From positions 1 through 34,733 of the forward strand of contig JAFGUQ010000011.1 in NCBI GenBank assembly GCA_016938455.1: a DNA stretch of 34,733 bases. Direction: 5' to 3'. The position numbers and the translations under genes were made by a program. Of this stretch, positions 19,241-29,756 are shown one piece after another (position 1 is the stretch's first letter; each line of letters opens with the position of its first letter). The notes under the pieces were generated by a model. That model saw nothing but the letters and a program-made list of their open reading frames with translations, made no database searches and was not told the DNA's origin. The stretch comes from Clostridia bacterium. GTDB lineage: Bacteria > Bacillota > Clostridia > DUPQ01.

Positions 19241-21262
19241 ATGAAAGACACACTTAGATTCAGACAGATTCATCTGGATTTCCATACCAGTGAATTAATT
19301 GAAAATGTAGGAAAGGAATTTAACAAAGAAGAGTTTTCCAGCACATTGAAAGAAGCCGGTGTTGATTCCATCTCCTGCTTTGCAAGATGCCACCATGGAA
19401 TGATGTATTATGACTCCAAGAAATTCCCGGAGAGGATTCATCCTAATCTGGTCAATAAAAATCTGTTGAAAGAACAGATTGAAGCCTGCCACAGTGCAGG
19501 AATCAAGGTGCCTGTATATATTACTGTTCAATGGGATTACTATACTTCCATCCATCATCCTGAATGGGCGATGAGAGATGTGACAGGAGCACCAATGTGG
19601 CAGCATTCACTAAAACCCGGATTTTACCATGGGCTCTGTGTCAACACTCCTTACAGAGAATTTTTAAAAGCACATACCATTGAAATTCTTGAAGAACTTG
19701 AACCTGATGGCATATTTTACGATATTGTTCTTGAAAGAGCCTGTGCCTGTGAATATTGTATCAAATCAATGCATGAAAAAGGATATAACCCATTAAATGA
19801 AAAGGACAGACTGACACATTACAGAGAAGTGCTTGATGACTTTAAATTTGAGATGACTGCTTTGATTAATCAATACAAACCGGGCATTTCCATATTTTAT
19901 AACGCAGGTCATATCTCCCATGCTACAAAAAGCTCAGTAAAAGCCTATTCACATCTTGAGCTGGAAAGTCTTCCTGGCGGAGAATGGGGATACATTCATT
20001 TCCCGACCACTATACGCTATGCCAGGAATTTAGGGCTGGACTGTCTGGGACATACTGGTAAATTCCATACATCATGGGGTGACTTCCATTCATTCAGAAA
20101 CAAGGCAGCACTGGAATATGAGTGTTTCAGGATGCTGGCATTGAATTCCAAGTGCCTGATCGGTGATCAGCTTGAACCCGGTGGAAAACTCTCAAAAGAA
20201 GTGTATGAGCTCATAGGAAGTGTGTACAGACAGGTTAAAGAAAAACAGCCCTGGTGTGAAAATGCCACTCCATTAACGAATATAGGGGTCATAGCTCCTG
20301 ATCAGTTCACTCATTCAAACATGGACAGCATGATTTTAGAACAGGTAGGTGTAGTAAGACTGCTTGAGCAGCTGTCACTGCAGTTTGACTTCATTGATTC
20401 TGAAATGGAATTCTCCCGATTTGAACTGATTATTCTGCCAGACTCCATTCCGGTGGAAGGAGAATTTAAGGAGAAGCTTGAACAATATATTAAGCAGGGC
20501 GGGAAAGTACTGGCTACTTTTGAATCAGGTATGGACAGCCAAAAAGAAAAATTCACATTGAAACAACTGGGAGTCGAAGTCTCAAATGTGACATATGACT
20601 CATATCATCAAATTGTCAGAGGTGTTTTTGATCTTAACAATTCATATGCAGACTATATCATTCCTCAAGGACCTATGGGGAAGGGATTGCATACAACAGA
20701 GTATGTCATGTATACCAAAGGGGTTGAAGTCGCTGCGACCACTGGTGAGACCTTGTGTGATACCTATCGGCCGTTCTTCAACAGGACATATCAGCATTTC
20801 TGTTCTCACCGTCAAACACCGTCATCCGGTGAAAAAGATTACAGTGCCATTGTCAAAGGGGAAAATACCATATACTTCTCTCATCCTATTTTCAGATTAT
20901 ATGCTTTACGAGCACCAAAATGGGTTAAGACGTTGCTGGAAAATGCAATTAACGAATTAATCGGACAACCTTTAATAAAGCATAATGGACCTTCGTCCGT
21001 CATTACCACCATCAACCGTAAAGAGCACTTTGATGTGATGCATATTCTTTGGTATATACCTGAAAAGAAGAGTGAGCAGCTGGAAATACTTGAAGATGTT
21101 TTCCCATATCACAACCTTGATGTTGAATTGAAAACTGACAGGAAAGTCACTTCGTTGACAATTGTTCCGAATGGTATTGGACTTTCTTTCAGGCAGATAG
21201 ATAATATCGTTTATTTTACGATTCCTGAAATTCTGGGACACTGCATGATTGAAATAAAATAG
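19241..21262 (+). CDS. GHL6-like hypothetical glycosyl hydrolase with beta-galactosidase trimerization-like domain
   Basis: RQIHLDFHTSE...GVDSISCFARCHHGMMYYDSKKFPERIHPNL; TIM-barrel-like N-terminus, then a class-I GATase-like trimerization domain (FELIILPDSIPVEGEFKEKLEQYIKQGGKVLATFESG). Confidence 0.75.
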   Translation: MKDTLRFRQIHLDFHTSELIENVGKEFNKEEFSSTLKEAGVDSISCFARCHHGMMYYDSKKFPERIHPNLVNKNLLKEQIEACHSAGIKVPVYITVQWDYYTSIHHPEWAMRDVTGAPMWQHSLKPGFYHGLCVNTPYREFLKAHTIEILEELEPDGIFYDIVLERACACEYCIKSMHEKGYNPLNEKDRLTHYREVLDDFKFEMTALINQYKPGISIFYNAGHISHATKSSVKAYSHLELESLPGGEWGYIHFPTTIRYARNLGLDCLGHTGKFHTSWGDFHSFRNKAALEYECFRMLALNSKCLIGDQLEPGGKLSKEVYELIGSVYRQVKEKQPWCENATPLTNIGVIAPDQFTHSNMDSMILEQVGVVRLLEQLSLQFDFIDSEMEFSRFELIILPDSIPVEGEFKEKLEQYIKQGGKVLATFESGMDSQKEKFTLKQLGVEVSNVTYDSYHQIVRGVFDLNNSYADYIIPQGPMGKGLHTTEYVMYTKGVEVAATTGETLCDTYRPFFNRTYQHFCSHRQTPSSGEKDYSAIVKGENTIYFSHPIFRLYALRAPKWVKTLLENAINELIGQPLIKHNGPSSVITTINRKEHFDVMHILWYIPEKKSEQLEILEDVFPYHNLDVELKTDRKVTSLTIVPNGIGLSFRQIDNIVYFTIPEILGHCMIEIK

Positions 21263-22948
<1,686 letters not shown>

Positions 22949-22979
22949 AAACTACATGGAAATCATAAAACAGACAAAG

Positions 22980-23010
22980 TGTGCTGACACTTGAAAGACA
23001 GCACATTTTT
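22980..23010 (+). terminator. Rho-independent terminator after pyrG
   Basis: TGTGCTG (22980-22986) pairs with CAGCACA (22999-23005), followed by TTTTT. Confidence 0.75.
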
Positions 23011-23061
23011 CATGTCTATATATTTTACAATATATAGAAAATATGCATAAAAGTGTGAATG

Positions 23062-23090
23062 TTGCTTTTATGGTAAAGAAATGGTATAAT
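23062..23090 (+). promoter_or_regulatory. Promoter of the tetR operon
   Basis: TTGCTT (23062-23067), 17 bp, TATAAT (23085-23090). Confidence 0.7.
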
Positions 23091-23097
23091 TATTTCA

Positions 23098-23113
23098 GTT
23101 AGTCAATACTAAC
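23098..23113 (+). promoter_or_regulatory. Putative TetR-family operator, copy 1
   Basis: GTTAGT-CAAT-ACTAAC perfect 6-4-6 inverted repeat just downstream of the -10 element; same motif at 26822-26837. Confidence 0.75.
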
Positions 23114-23124
23114 CAGGAGTAAGG

Positions 23125-23703
23125 ATGCTAAAAAGAAAAGATAAGATTCTAATCAGTGCGATTGAATTATTTGAAAAGTGGGGAGTCAATGGCCTTACTA
23201 CAAAAAATCTTGCTCAAACACAAGGGATATCTGAACCTGCACTTTACCGCCAATATAAGAACAAACAGCAAATCATCAATGCAATCATTGAAGAATTCTC
23301 AAGTTATGACGAAAATATTATCAATACAATTATTGAAAGTAAATTAACCGGAAAAGAAGCAATGCTTTTTTATATTAACCGTTATGCAGAGCTATATCAG
23401 AATTATTCAGGATTTGCCACTATTCTAATATCACTGGATTTGTATTATTACAATGATGAAACCAGAAAAAGGATGAAAGAAATCATTGATAAGAGAAACA
23501 ACTTTCTATCACTGATTATCAGTAAAGGCGAACAGAATTTTTATGAAACATCATTATTTACACCTGATGAGCTTGCCAAGACAATTAATAATATGCTTTT
23601 CGCATTAGTATATGAGTGGTATATGGAAGGGAAGTCTTATGATTTGAAAGAAAGGATTTTATCTTTTTCGTTAAAATTATTTATTGATCATAAAGGAGAC
23701 TGA
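23125..23703 (+). CDS. TetR/AcrR family transcriptional regulator
   Basis: N-terminal HTH KILISAIELFEKWGVNGLTTKNLAQTQGISEPALYRQYKNKQQIINAII. Confidence 0.92.
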   Translation: MLKRKDKILISAIELFEKWGVNGLTTKNLAQTQGISEPALYRQYKNKQQIINAIIEEFSSYDENIINTIIESKLTGKEAMLFYINRYAELYQNYSGFATILISLDLYYYNDETRKRMKEIIDKRNNFLSLIISKGEQNFYETSLFTPDELAKTINNMLFALVYEWYMEGKSYDLKERILSFSLKLFIDHKGD

Positions 23704-23704
23704 A

Positions 23705-24799
23705 ATGTCTGTTAATGAGCAAGCATCAGCGATAATGGAAAATGTTCTTTTGGTTAATGTACTGAATGAAATGAATGTGCTTGTCATGATTCTTAATGAG
23801 AAAGCCGAAATTGTATTTGCCAATAAAGCTCTTTTAAATTTTGTTAACAGTTCTCTTGAAAAAGTCATAGGTAAGAAACCAGGGAACATCATCAAATGCA
23901 AATATGCCAATTCATCATCAAATGAATGCGGATGTGTTAAGCAATGCAAACATTGCAGTGTCAAAAATACTATTGTCGAAGTGATTAATTCTGGAATGAC
24001 TAATGAAGCTCCTGTTACAATCATTTCTTTGTTTAAAGGAGTAGAACAAACTTTCAACTTTCATGAAAAGGTGTCAGTTCTTCATATAGAAAATGAGAAA
24101 CTTTATTTGGCCACATTCCTGAATCGTGATGCTGAGATTGTAAAGAATAATCTGCAGAGGATTTTTTATCATGATATATTGAATTCTGCATCAAGCATTT
24201 ATAATATCATTGAATATCTGAAACTCGAAAATCATGAACTGGCGTTAAACAAGGATGTCATTTTACTGGAAAGCAGTATCGAAATCATGATTGAGGAAAT
24301 CAAATACCAGAAAAGCATATCAGATGCAGAAAGCAATCAACTGAAGATATTAATGGAAAACACTGATATCATCATGATGGTCAATGAGTGTGTTTCTTTA
24401 TTGAAAAAGGATGATAAGTACCGTAAGAATGAAATAACTGTTGTTTCAGAATCCGATGAGCTGATTTATCATTGTGACAGAATCATTTTAAGAAGAATCA
24501 TCTTCAATCTTCTGAAAAATGCGTTAGAAGAAACAAAAGAAAAAGAAGAAGTGAAAATAGTCATTGAAAGTCATGATGAAAGAATTCTGATTAAATTTCA
24601 TAATGATTCAGTGATATCTGAGAAGGTCAGAAAGAATATTTTCACTAAAGGTTTCTCAACAAAAGGCATCGACAGAGGATTTGGACTTTATGGTTCAAAG
24701 CTACTTGCAAATAAGTATTTAAATGGAGATATAAGCTTTGTCTCAAATGAAAAAGACAGAACAGTATTTACTTTAGGATTATGTGGAGGTAATAAATGA
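23705..24799 (+). CDS. PAS-domain sensor histidine kinase with Cys-rich PAS insert
   Basis: PAS-like N-terminus with CKYANSSSNECGCVKQCKHC; H-box FYHDILNSASSIYNI; HATPase N-box NLLKNALEE; GFSTKGIDRGFGLYGSKLLANKYLNG. ATG 23705 follows AAAGGAG. Confidence 0.88.
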   Translation: MSVNEQASAIMENVLLVNVLNEMNVLVMILNEKAEIVFANKALLNFVNSSLEKVIGKKPGNIIKCKYANSSSNECGCVKQCKHCSVKNTIVEVINSGMTNEAPVTIISLFKGVEQTFNFHEKVSVLHIENEKLYLATFLNRDAEIVKNNLQRIFYHDILNSASSIYNIIEYLKLENHELALNKDVILLESSIEIMIEEIKYQKSISDAESNQLKILMENTDIIMMVNECVSLLKKDDKYRKNEITVVSESDELIYHCDRIILRRIIFNLLKNALEETKEKEEVKIVIESHDERILIKFHNDSVISEKVRKNIFTKGFSTKGIDRGFGLYGSKLLANKYLNGDISFVSNEKDRTVFTLGLCGGNK

Positions 24800-25170
24800 A
24801 GATACTAATTGGCGAAGATGACATGACCAGCAGACTTTTCATGAAGAAATTTCTGTCAGCTTATGGTCAATGTGAGCTTGCAGTTGATGGGCTTGAAGTA
24901 ATTGAAATGGCAATCAAAGCGATTGACAGCGGTGAACCTTTTGACTTGATCAGCCTTGATATCATGATGCCGAAAGTTGACGGAATCAAAGCACTTAAAA
25001 TGATCAGGGAATATGAAAAGAAACAACATTCAAAAATCATTATGACGACTGCGATCAATGATAAAAAATCAGTGGAACTTTCATATGAATATGGCTGCGA
25101 TGCTTATGCATGGAAACCAATTGATATCAAGAAGTACAGAGAGATCATGAAGGAACTGAATCTGATATAA
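24796..25170 (+). CDS. Single-domain response regulator
   Basis: MKILIGEDDMTSRLFM; LISLDIMMPKVDG; T/K residues in IIMTTAINDKK and AYAWKPID; ATGA overlap with upstream kinase. Confidence 0.93.
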   Translation: MKILIGEDDMTSRLFMKKFLSAYGQCELAVDGLEVIEMAIKAIDSGEPFDLISLDIMMPKVDGIKALKMIREYEKKQHSKIIMTTAINDKKSVELSYEYGCDAYAWKPIDIKKYREIMKELNLI

Positions 25171-25183
25171 GGGATGTGATGGA

Positions 25184-26770
25184 ATGAAACGCTGGCTAAA
25201 CAGAAGATTGCTGTTAAGAACGATGAATATATTCTATATGATTGCTGTGGCGATGTTTGAAGTGGTTCATCGTCTTCATTTTCATAAAAGCTATTTCAAC
25301 TCCGTATTGACAATAATAATCATCGAATTAATTTTGCTTCTTGTGTATCTGTCAAGTTCTTTCAGAACAACAAAGAAAGATTATCAGAAATATATTTTAC
25401 TGGTTTTCTGGGTGATTACTGTTTTTAATATAATCGTTTCTTTTAATTACAGATATACCCAATTTGACATGCTCATCTGCATGGTTTTACTTCTCATATC
25501 CATTGAATCCATATTAAACATGAGAATTTTCAAGATATTCGTCTCATTGTTTCTGGTTTCAATGGGGATTGCATATATATTGTCTTCAGGTGAAGCCGAT
25601 CGAAAGATTGTTTTCATACTGACTTCGATGGCTTTCATTACTTTATCTTTTGTCACAAGAAAATATTTTTCTGAACTGTATGACGAATACCAGAAATCCG
25701 TTATATCTCAACAGACAATTTTATATAATGCCAATGAAGCTTTTGCATTATTGAAAACGATTTATGATGATCATCATGAAATAGATGATTTTGAGTTTGT
25801 GGATATAAACCCCGCATATGAGAAAATGTTTAACACTTCAAGAGAGAATGAGATAGGGAAAAATCTTAATGTAGCAAGGCCTAATCTAGAGAGGATATGG
25901 TTTGAATCCTTAAAAAGCATAGTGATAAAGAATGAAGCTGTTACAATCAGCAAGTATTCAAAAGAACTAGATATGACTTTACTGGTCAAAGTATTTCCTG
26001 CTGAAACCAATCACATAGCTCTGTTGATTTCAGATATATCAGATAGCGCGAAAAACAAGAAGCAGATTGAAACAGCAATGGTAAAACTTGAAAAATCTGA
26101 CCAGATGAAAACACAGTTTTTAAGAGACATCAATCATAAACTGAGAAATCCATTAAACGGTATGATGGGAATGATGCAGCTGATAGATTATAAATCGCTT
26201 GAAATTGAGAATAAGGAATTGTTCAAAGCAGTATTAAGAGAAATGCGAAACTCTAAGAATGTATTGAATCAAGTGGCTCGTTTTGTGGAAATTCAGGAAA
26301 TCCACTTTATGTTGAATGAGAAAGAATTAATATCGCTTGTGACAGAGATAGTCAAATCATATGACGATGAAGGTGACATTACCATATTCAATGAAATCGG
26401 AAAAGATGTCGTTCTGGAAATTCCTGAAGAGATCATTACCATCATCATTAAGGAATTAATAGAAAATGCGATCAAACATACAAGTGATAATCAGGTTGAT
26501 GTTGTTTTAGCATATGAAACTAATGAGAATGGGCATCAATCTGAAATTCATATTTCAATAAAAGATTATGGGATTGGAATCAGTGAAGAAACTATGAAAT
26601 ATATATTCAATGAATTCTATCATCACGATTATTTAAAGGTGTATCTTGGTAAAAACAAGTATAGTTTATCCATGTGTAAATTACTAATTGAGAAAATTGG
26701 AGGAGACTTGATCGTATCTGAAAATTCAACTGAAGGCTGTACTTTTACAATTATTATTCCAATTGAATGA
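25184..26770 (+). CDS. Multi-TM PAS sensor histidine kinase
   Basis: Several N-terminal TM helices, PAS, H-box FLRDINHKLRNPLNGMMG, N-box ELIENAIKH, DYGIGI; G2 region degenerate (KYSLSMCKLLIEKIGG). Confidence 0.88.
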   Translation: MKRWLNRRLLLRTMNIFYMIAVAMFEVVHRLHFHKSYFNSVLTIIIIELILLLVYLSSSFRTTKKDYQKYILLVFWVITVFNIIVSFNYRYTQFDMLICMVLLLISIESILNMRIFKIFVSLFLVSMGIAYILSSGEADRKIVFILTSMAFITLSFVTRKYFSELYDEYQKSVISQQTILYNANEAFALLKTIYDDHHEIDDFEFVDINPAYEKMFNTSRENEIGKNLNVARPNLERIWFESLKSIVIKNEAVTISKYSKELDMTLLVKVFPAETNHIALLISDISDSAKNKKQIETAMVKLEKSDQMKTQFLRDINHKLRNPLNGMMGMMQLIDYKSLEIENKELFKAVLREMRNSKNVLNQVARFVEIQEIHFMLNEKELISLVTEIVKSYDDEGDITIFNEIGKDVVLEIPEEIITIIIKELIENAIKHTSDNQVDVVLAYETNENGHQSEIHISIKDYGIGISEETMKYIFNEFYHHDYLKVYLGKNKYSLSMCKLLIEKIGGDLIVSENSTEGCTFTIIIPIE

Positions 26771-26789
26771 TTAATCTGTTAAAAATATA

Positions 26790-26818
26790 TTTACAAAAAC
26801 ATGAGTTTATGGTAAAAT
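26790..26818 (+). promoter_or_regulatory. Promoter upstream of the hybrid kinase
   Basis: TTTACA (26790-26795), 17 bp, TAAAAT (26813-26818). Confidence 0.65.
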
Positions 26819-26820
26819 AG

Positions 26821-26842
26821 CGTTAGTTAACACTAACTAACG
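26821..26842 (+). promoter_or_regulatory. Putative TetR-family operator, copy 2 (compound)
   Basis: CGTTAGTTAACACTAACTAACG: contains GTTAGT-TAAC-ACTAAC (26822-26837) plus a further ACTAAC half-site (26836-26841), also forming the overlapping palindrome CGTTAGTT/AACTAACG. Confidence 0.75.
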
Positions 26843-27005
26843 ACAATTGAATGTACTTTTAAAATTATTTGGCCATATAGTGAACTTGAGATGAATAGGA
26901 TAGGGAGCAAAACAAAGATTTAATAAAAACAGACACTTATTTCAGATTAATGTATCGACATGCTTTTAAAACAACTTCTGAAGCAAGGTAAAGTTCTAGG
27001 AGACA

Positions 27006-29756
27006 TTGATACCGTTTATGAAGAAAATAACACTTAGAAAAAGATTTATAGCAGTTAATATTTTATCAGTAGTCATTACGTTCTTTCTGTTTTTTGGAGT
27101 TACCTATTTTATCAATAAAAGTGTGTCAACAGAAATCAGCAATATGCAGCTTTTCATGTTAAATGCTGTAAAGAGCCAGATAGACAGTCATGTGTTGAAT
27201 CCGATCATGCTGATTGAGAATGTCGATTCAATTTTACAAGAAGGTATTTCTGCAGACAGCAGAACGGTTTCTAATTATCTTGAGAACATCATTGATTTAT
27301 GCGACTACTTTTCTACAATCTATCTGATTGATGACAATGGACTGATTATCAATTCAGCACCTTTTGATAGTTCGATTGTTGGTGAGAAGGCAGATTTCAA
27401 GTATTATTACAATGAACCCGGAAAAAGCTCATCGATAAAATGGTCAGAAGTATATATTTCAAACTATACAGGAAATCCCTTGGTTCAATTATCGAAAAAA
27501 TTTGACAGCTATACTATAATAGCAGAATTCAATCTTAATGAAATCCCTGCTGATATTGCCAGTAATAAATTTTTCAATCAGATTAAAAGTATAAACATAG
27601 TTGACAAGTATGGTACTTACATATTAACTGAAAATTCAGAGAAAGTGATCAATCGCAATAAATTTGAAGGTTTTGAGTTAATGGAAAATGCTTACAAAGC
27701 AGGATTGAACTATTTTAATGATGGAGACAAGCTGTTTTTTGCCAGGAATGAAGGACTTGGATGGTATCTGATTCTTGAGTTTTATACAGAATCATTATAT
27801 TCTGAGTTACAGGTCATTAATCTGACAATCATTACAATATGGCTGGTTTTCACTTTGCTGTTAGTGTTAATATTGTCTGGTTATTTCAGAAAATTCAATC
27901 AAGAAATCACTATGCTGAAAACAAATACTAAAAAAATAGCAGAAGGAGATTATACAATAACAGATAATGATTACATTTTCAGTGAACTAAGAGAATTAAA
28001 AGATGATTTTGATTATATGATCGGCATTATTGTTTCTAGAGAAAATGACATCGTTAATATCAATAGTGAACTGGAAGAAAAAATAGCCAATTCAACGGCC
28101 TCTTTAATAGTAATAAATGAAAATTTAAGTGAGCAGATAAAAGAAAGAAGAAAAGCGGAAGCAGCTGTTTTGAATATCAACAGAACGCTTGATAAGCAGG
28201 TGACTAGAAGAACAAAAACACTTAAACTGATTAATGATAAGCTTAGAGACAGTATCAAAACACAAAAAGCCATGGAGAAAACTAAAAACACTTTCTTTGC
28301 CATGATGAATCATGAAATGAGGACTCCATTAAATGGTATTGTCGGATTCATACAATTACTTGAAATGGAGGAGCTTAATGAAGAGCAGGCTGACATGCTT
28401 GGAAATATCAAGAATTCAGCGATATTTCTGCAGAAAATCATCAATAATATTCTGGATTATACAAAATATGAAACTGATTCAATTATACTGGAGCATGAGT
28501 CATTTGACCTTGAGCAGCTGATGAAAGTTTCAATTGTTCCGTTCAAGCTTTTGGCTCAGGAGAAAGGGCTTAAATTCAACATGGAAATCAGCTCTGATAG
28601 TCATGAGAAAGTTTCAGGAGACCGAACAAAACTCACACAAATCATTAACAATCTGCTAAGTAATTCTTTGAAATTTACCTTAAAAGGGTTTATCAATGTC
28701 ATTGTCTCAATTAACAAAGATGCAGAAACAAACAAAGTCCATTTGAAGGTCGCTGTAAAAGACAGTGGGATTGGCATAAGTGATGAGGACAAGAAGAAAA
28801 TCTTCAAACCATTTTCTCAAGGACATAAAAGCTCAACAAGGGATTTTGAAGGTTCAGGACTGGGCCTGGCAATCAGTCAGAAAATTGCCAATAAAATGAA
28901 TGGGAATATATCTTTTGAAAGTACACCGAATATCGGATCCACTTTCAGCTTTGATGCCTTTTTTGACTACGAGAATTCTGAAGGTCCTATCTCAAGCATT
29001 AAAACACCGAAACTATTAGCAAACTACAAAGCACTGATAGCTGATGAAAATCTTGTGAATCTTGAAGTCCTGCTGAATTACCTGACAGAGAACAGAATAA
29101 ATTATGACATCGCTTTGAATCAGAAAGATGCCATTGATTTATGCAGGAAAGAAAACTATGACATTATTTTCATTGACTTAATGAGCAGCCATGATGAAAG
29201 TATTCCGTTTTCAATGAAAATTCGAAAAGCTGCAGGAACAAAAACTAAAATTGTCGCAGTTTCCTCAAAACCTATTGTGGATGATCTGACTGAATCAAAT
29301 AAAAACTCTATTAATATAATCATTGGAAGAAAAATTGACGATAATCAATTAAACGCTTTATTTTCCTTAGAAGAGGAAATTGATTTATACACCACTAGCA
29401 GTGATATTGGAGATAAGATGACACTGAAAAAAGTTTATGCTGATATTTTAAAAAATGAAGTTGGATTCGATGATGAAACATCCATGGAACTGATTGATAC
29501 TTTTATTCTGCAGGCGAATGAATCTTTCCAAGAACTGGAAAATTTGTTTCAAGAAGGAGAAAACAGCAAAATCATTCTTCTTTTGCATAAATTGAAAGGT
29601 GCTGCAGGTGTTATCAGAGCTGAGGAAATCAGAAAAATGATTGAACTTGCTGAAACATTAATGAAAAAGGGAAAAGTAAGTGACGCAAAGAAAATCATGA
29701 ACAATGTAAGAGAAAAGAAGCTATTTGACAGCAGGGAGGCTGAAAATGAGGAATAA
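27006..29756 (+). CDS. Hybrid sensor histidine kinase (dCache-like sensor, HAMP, HisKA, HATPase, REC, HPt)
   Basis: Two TMs flanking an extracellular domain; FFAMMNHEMRTPLNGIVG; DSGIGISDEDKKKIFKPFSQ...GSGLGLAIS; REC-like IIFIDLMSSHD; HPt LLLHKLKGAAGVIRAEEI. Start ambiguous (TTG 27006 or ATG 27018). Confidence 0.92.
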   Translation: MIPFMKKITLRKRFIAVNILSVVITFFLFFGVTYFINKSVSTEISNMQLFMLNAVKSQIDSHVLNPIMLIENVDSILQEGISADSRTVSNYLENIIDLCDYFSTIYLIDDNGLIINSAPFDSSIVGEKADFKYYYNEPGKSSSIKWSEVYISNYTGNPLVQLSKKFDSYTIIAEFNLNEIPADIASNKFFNQIKSINIVDKYGTYILTENSEKVINRNKFEGFELMENAYKAGLNYFNDGDKLFFARNEGLGWYLILEFYTESLYSELQVINLTIITIWLVFTLLLVLILSGYFRKFNQEITMLKTNTKKIAEGDYTITDNDYIFSELRELKDDFDYMIGIIVSRENDIVNINSELEEKIANSTASLIVINENLSEQIKERRKAEAAVLNINRTLDKQVTRRTKTLKLINDKLRDSIKTQKAMEKTKNTFFAMMNHEMRTPLNGIVGFIQLLEMEELNEEQADMLGNIKNSAIFLQKIINNILDYTKYETDSIILEHESFDLEQLMKVSIVPFKLLAQEKGLKFNMEISSDSHEKVSGDRTKLTQIINNLLSNSLKFTLKGFINVIVSINKDAETNKVHLKVAVKDSGIGISDEDKKKIFKPFSQGHKSSTRDFEGSGLGLAISQKIANKMNGNISFESTPNIGSTFSFDAFFDYENSEGPISSIKTPKLLANYKALIADENLVNLEVLLNYLTENRINYDIALNQKDAIDLCRKENYDIIFIDLMSSHDESIPFSMKIRKAAGTKTKIVAVSSKPIVDDLTESNKNSINIIIGRKIDDNQLNALFSLEEEIDLYTTSSDIGDKMTLKKVYADILKNEVGFDDETSMELIDTFILQANESFQELENLFQEGENSKIILLLHKLKGAAGVIRAEEIRKMIELAETLMKKGKVSDAKKIMNNVREKKLFDSREAENEE

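Noticed and set aside
23677-24057. 126-aa minus-strand ORF opposite the first kinase
   Set aside because: Shadow of the kinase coding frame; no ribosome-binding site or motif support.
26819-27017. c-di-GMP riboswitch in the hybrid-kinase leader
   Set aside because: AGGGAGCAAAACA superficially recalls the GEMM core, but the GGGACGCAAAGC-type core and surrounding helices are not present.
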